A DNA stretch of 64,000 bases from Limnephilus marmoratus (taxonomy: Eukaryota; Arthropoda; Insecta; Trichoptera; Limnephilidae). Positions 62,073 through 64,000 of this stretch are shown here, piece by piece (the first letter of the stretch is position 1; each line of letters starts with the position of its first letter). The position numbers and the translations under genes are program-made. The notes beneath the pieces were generated by a model. That model did not search any database, was not told the DNA's origin, and was given only the letters and a program-made list of their open reading frames with translations. The DNA lies in NCBI GenBank assembly GCA_917880885.1, contig OU862917.1, forward strand, positions 28,198,104 to 28,262,103, written 5' to 3'.

Positions 62073-63480
62073 TATAAGAAAACTGAATTTTGCCAAGTTG
62101 TGAGTTTAATGTTTCCTTTGAAAAATCTTTTTTCACAAATTTTACTCGAGAAATGACAACACTTTAATGCACTAAAATGGAATTTTTAACGTACTTACCA
62201 AAAATAACTGCAGCACCTCAGACAGAAACATTTATTCTCTTAAATCCACAATAACAATTAACTCGATTATTGCTTTATTTATTGAAAATAATGCATGGCA
62301 AAACACAGACTAAACGGCAAAAAAAATCGCAGTAAATACGAACATAACCACAAAACTTTTGTATTCCAAATATTCACTGAATTTTTAAGTTGAAACACAT
62401 TGAAACACGTTGAATGCATTATTAAATCAATCATTATTACACTGTTATACAAATATGTTAGAAAAACCAACTAAAACACGGCAAAAAGTGTCACTTCACA
62501 CAGAGGCATTTTGACAGCCGACCGCTTTTTTGCATATTACGATTTTGGAATTACGAATAATTCGTAAGAAACTAGAGGATACTGACATATATTGAATATT
62601 AATAGAAGTAGTCTCTTTTAGCTTCTATAAAAGGTCAAGTTTATACTGCGGGAGTATTTGAAAATATTACAAAAAAAAAAACATTAATACATCTAGGGAA
62701 AATTTGCATAAGAGTGGCAACAAATTAATACGAGGTATTTTAAATGGTGCCACATTGTGACAAAAAGCGCTCCAGTGGTTAGAATAAGTTGTATAATGTA
62801 TTTTCACAGGTCGAAGTGTAGACTTGGCTCCTTTTTATACCCTTTAGATGCCAAAAAATTTAAAATCAAAATAATAATAAATAAAAGTTTTTGGGTTCAC
62901 ACTTGTACTACGAGTTTCCGAACACCACGCATAACCAAAACTTTAATGAATTAGAATTTAAAAATATTGTAAAATTTATATTATGCTGGGAGATGAATTC
63001 GATGTTTTAATAATCAATGACCTTGAAGAGGTATGGTCGATTGTAAATTATCATGCAAATAAATGAGATTCTGGAAATTGAAATTTTCACCAATAACATG
63101 AACAAGGGATCACTCACAGCCTTGATGGTTCTTGTAACTAGTGGGATCGACTCACGTGGTTATCAGCACTGATTTAATATTTTTTAGCAATCTATTTCTC
63201 TTTGCGGATTATAAAATTCTCGGCGGCTCGGCTGGCGCCGCCTCAGCGACGATGAGCGGGCGCAGAAACTGCCAAGTCACCAATGATGTCATCAGTGTTG
63301 CAACAAGTATTATTTGCATTAGCAATGCAAATTTTTCCAACCGATACACTCTGTGTGCACGGAATCGAAGTGTTCTCGGAATATAGGTTCGGACAAATTC
63401 CGATAGATGACCACCGAACACAGATTTTCAAATATGATTTTAGATTTTCACGGCCAAAAATTTTATGGTTATTTCCTTTT
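62073..63480. other. Unassigned sequence with no confirmed gene
   Basis: Short frames on both strands. A GC-richer segment at 63215-63400 has overlapping frames with hydrophobic stretches but nothing I can assign with confidence. Confidence 0.3.
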
Positions 63481-63516
63481 GGGGTGTTATGCCGTGTTGC
63501 GCTACCTCCTCCTTTA

Positions 63517-63557
63517 GCCAACGTTTCGGACAGCGTTACAGTGTCCATCATCAGGGC
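63517..63557 (-). ncRNA. Hammerhead core in left end repeat
   Basis: 41-nt minus-strand motif: GCC, CTGATGA, GGACA...TGTCC, GAAACGTT, GGC. All core residues are intact. Confidence 0.55.
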
Positions 63558-63611
63558 GGATGTGTGAATGTTAGAGATGAAATGTGTGCTTAAGTACTTC
63601 GAAGCAATACC

Positions 63612-63869
63612 GTGTTGCCAGCACTAACAAATAACAAACCTAACAAATCGGCAATCGCCGAGCATTTAATTGAAACCGGCCATTACTTCGGATTTGTTCC
63701 TAAAGTCCTGGGAAGACCCAAAACCTATAGAGCACGCTTAATTACAGAGGCAATTGAAATTCATAAAAATCTTATTAACATTAATAGAGACGACGGAGCT
63801 AAGCTCAATAGTTCTTGGTATCCGGTAATTGACGGCTACACCAAAGCTAAATGCAAAAAACCATCTTGA
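63612..63869 (+). pseudogene. Penelope-like element GIY-YIG endonuclease C-terminal tail
   Basis: From about residue 12 this reads 'KSAIAEHLIETGHYFGF', then 'VLGRPKTYRARLITEAIEIH', then 'NINRDDGAKLNSSWYPVI'. That is the His-containing helix and C-terminal strands of the GIY-YIG domain of Penelope-like elements. It is longer at the front than the copy at 60.8 kb and otherwise about 90 per cent alike by eye. The ATG at 63612 lies in the inverted end repeat and is not the original start. RT and the GIY/YIG strands are missing. Confidence 0.8.
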
Positions 63870-63968
63870 AGTATACTGTAATGCCAGCCCGCAGTGGATT
63901 GGTGCTGGCAACACGGTATTGCTTCGAAGTACTTAAGCACACATTTCATCTCTAACATTCACACATCT

Positions 63969-64000
63969 GCCCTGATGATGGACACTGTAACGCTGTCCGA
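63969..64000 (+). ncRNA. Hammerhead core in right end repeat, truncated by window
   Basis: GCC, CTGATGA, GGACA...TGTCC and the start of GAAA are visible on the + strand. The rest lies beyond 64000. Confidence 0.45.

Larger units (their letters stand above)
63482..64000 (+). mobile_element. Penelope-like element fragment between inverted end repeats, cut by window edge
   Basis: The coding tail (63612-63869) lies between inverse copies of the element's end region. 63526-63624 is the reverse complement of 63902-64000 over 99 bases with one mismatch noticed. The left copy extends to 63482, and the right copy runs past the window end. Each copy contains the hammerhead core. Confidence 0.8.

Noticed and set aside
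63215..63421. Possible odorant-receptor exon fragment (frames with hydrophobic stretches on both strands)
   Set aside because: One + strand frame has a vaguely receptor-like 'FALAMQIFP' stretch, but there are no flanking exons, splice sites or longer similarity that I can support.

Overview
This window looks like nuclear DNA from an insect, most likely a moth or butterfly. It is AT-rich, has no operons, no recognisable intact host gene and no rRNA genes, and is packed with eukaryotic transposable elements. Lepidoptera is suggested by the dispersed repeat ending near 43.86 kb (A-run, then an 'ATTGAGAACCTCCTCC' stretch, then 'TTTTGAAGTCG') and by a short Helitron with the standard lepidopteran ends. 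These come from general familiarity, not a database search.

Layout. (1) 1-6814: decayed repeats. They include tRNA-headed SINEs, a hammerhead-like RNA motif, a dense heat-shock-element array at 3.5-3.7 kb and a 1159-bp hAT transposon with a perfect 8-bp target duplication that carries the transposase C-terminus. (2) 6815-42055: the dominant structure, a head-to-tail tandem array of a roughly 7.48-kb unit. There are four complete units and a fifth cut off after 4931 bp. The units are almost identical, with only a few single-base differences noticed per unit. They differ mainly in a poly-T tract (61, 35, 73 and 62 T) and in a 197-bp piggyBac-type MITE at TTAA near the end of units 2 and 3 only. 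The unit encodes no protein I recognise. It holds four internal repeat families, a GC-richer block open on both strands, and a second half with a strong pyrimidine bias on the + strand. (3) 42056-46400: a 455-bp foldback with 155-bp arms, Penelope-like element remnants with a hammerhead core, and hAT elements nested inside each other with the unoccupied site preserved in a neighbouring duplicate. (4) 46.77-49.67 kb: a Jockey-type LINE keeping ORF1 and the endonuclease but lacking the reverse-transcriptase core. (5) 49.7-60.4 kb: a perfect-centre palindrome, a G-tract MITE, two further LINE fragments, tRNA-headed SINEs, a Helitron and three copies of a dispersed repeat that also occurs at 1.9 kb. 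(6) 60.4-64.0 kb: a Penelope-like fragment, a deleted mariner with intact inverted ends, and a second Penelope-like fragment with the GIY-YIG tail between inverted hammerhead-bearing ends, running off the window.

Nothing here reads as a set of cooperating genes. The best candidate for an undescribed system is the 7.5-kb macrosatellite, a recently homogenised, possibly transcribed, non-coding array. The heat-shock-element array and the Penelope-associated hammerheads, one with a wobble-preserving change in stem II, are the next most interesting.
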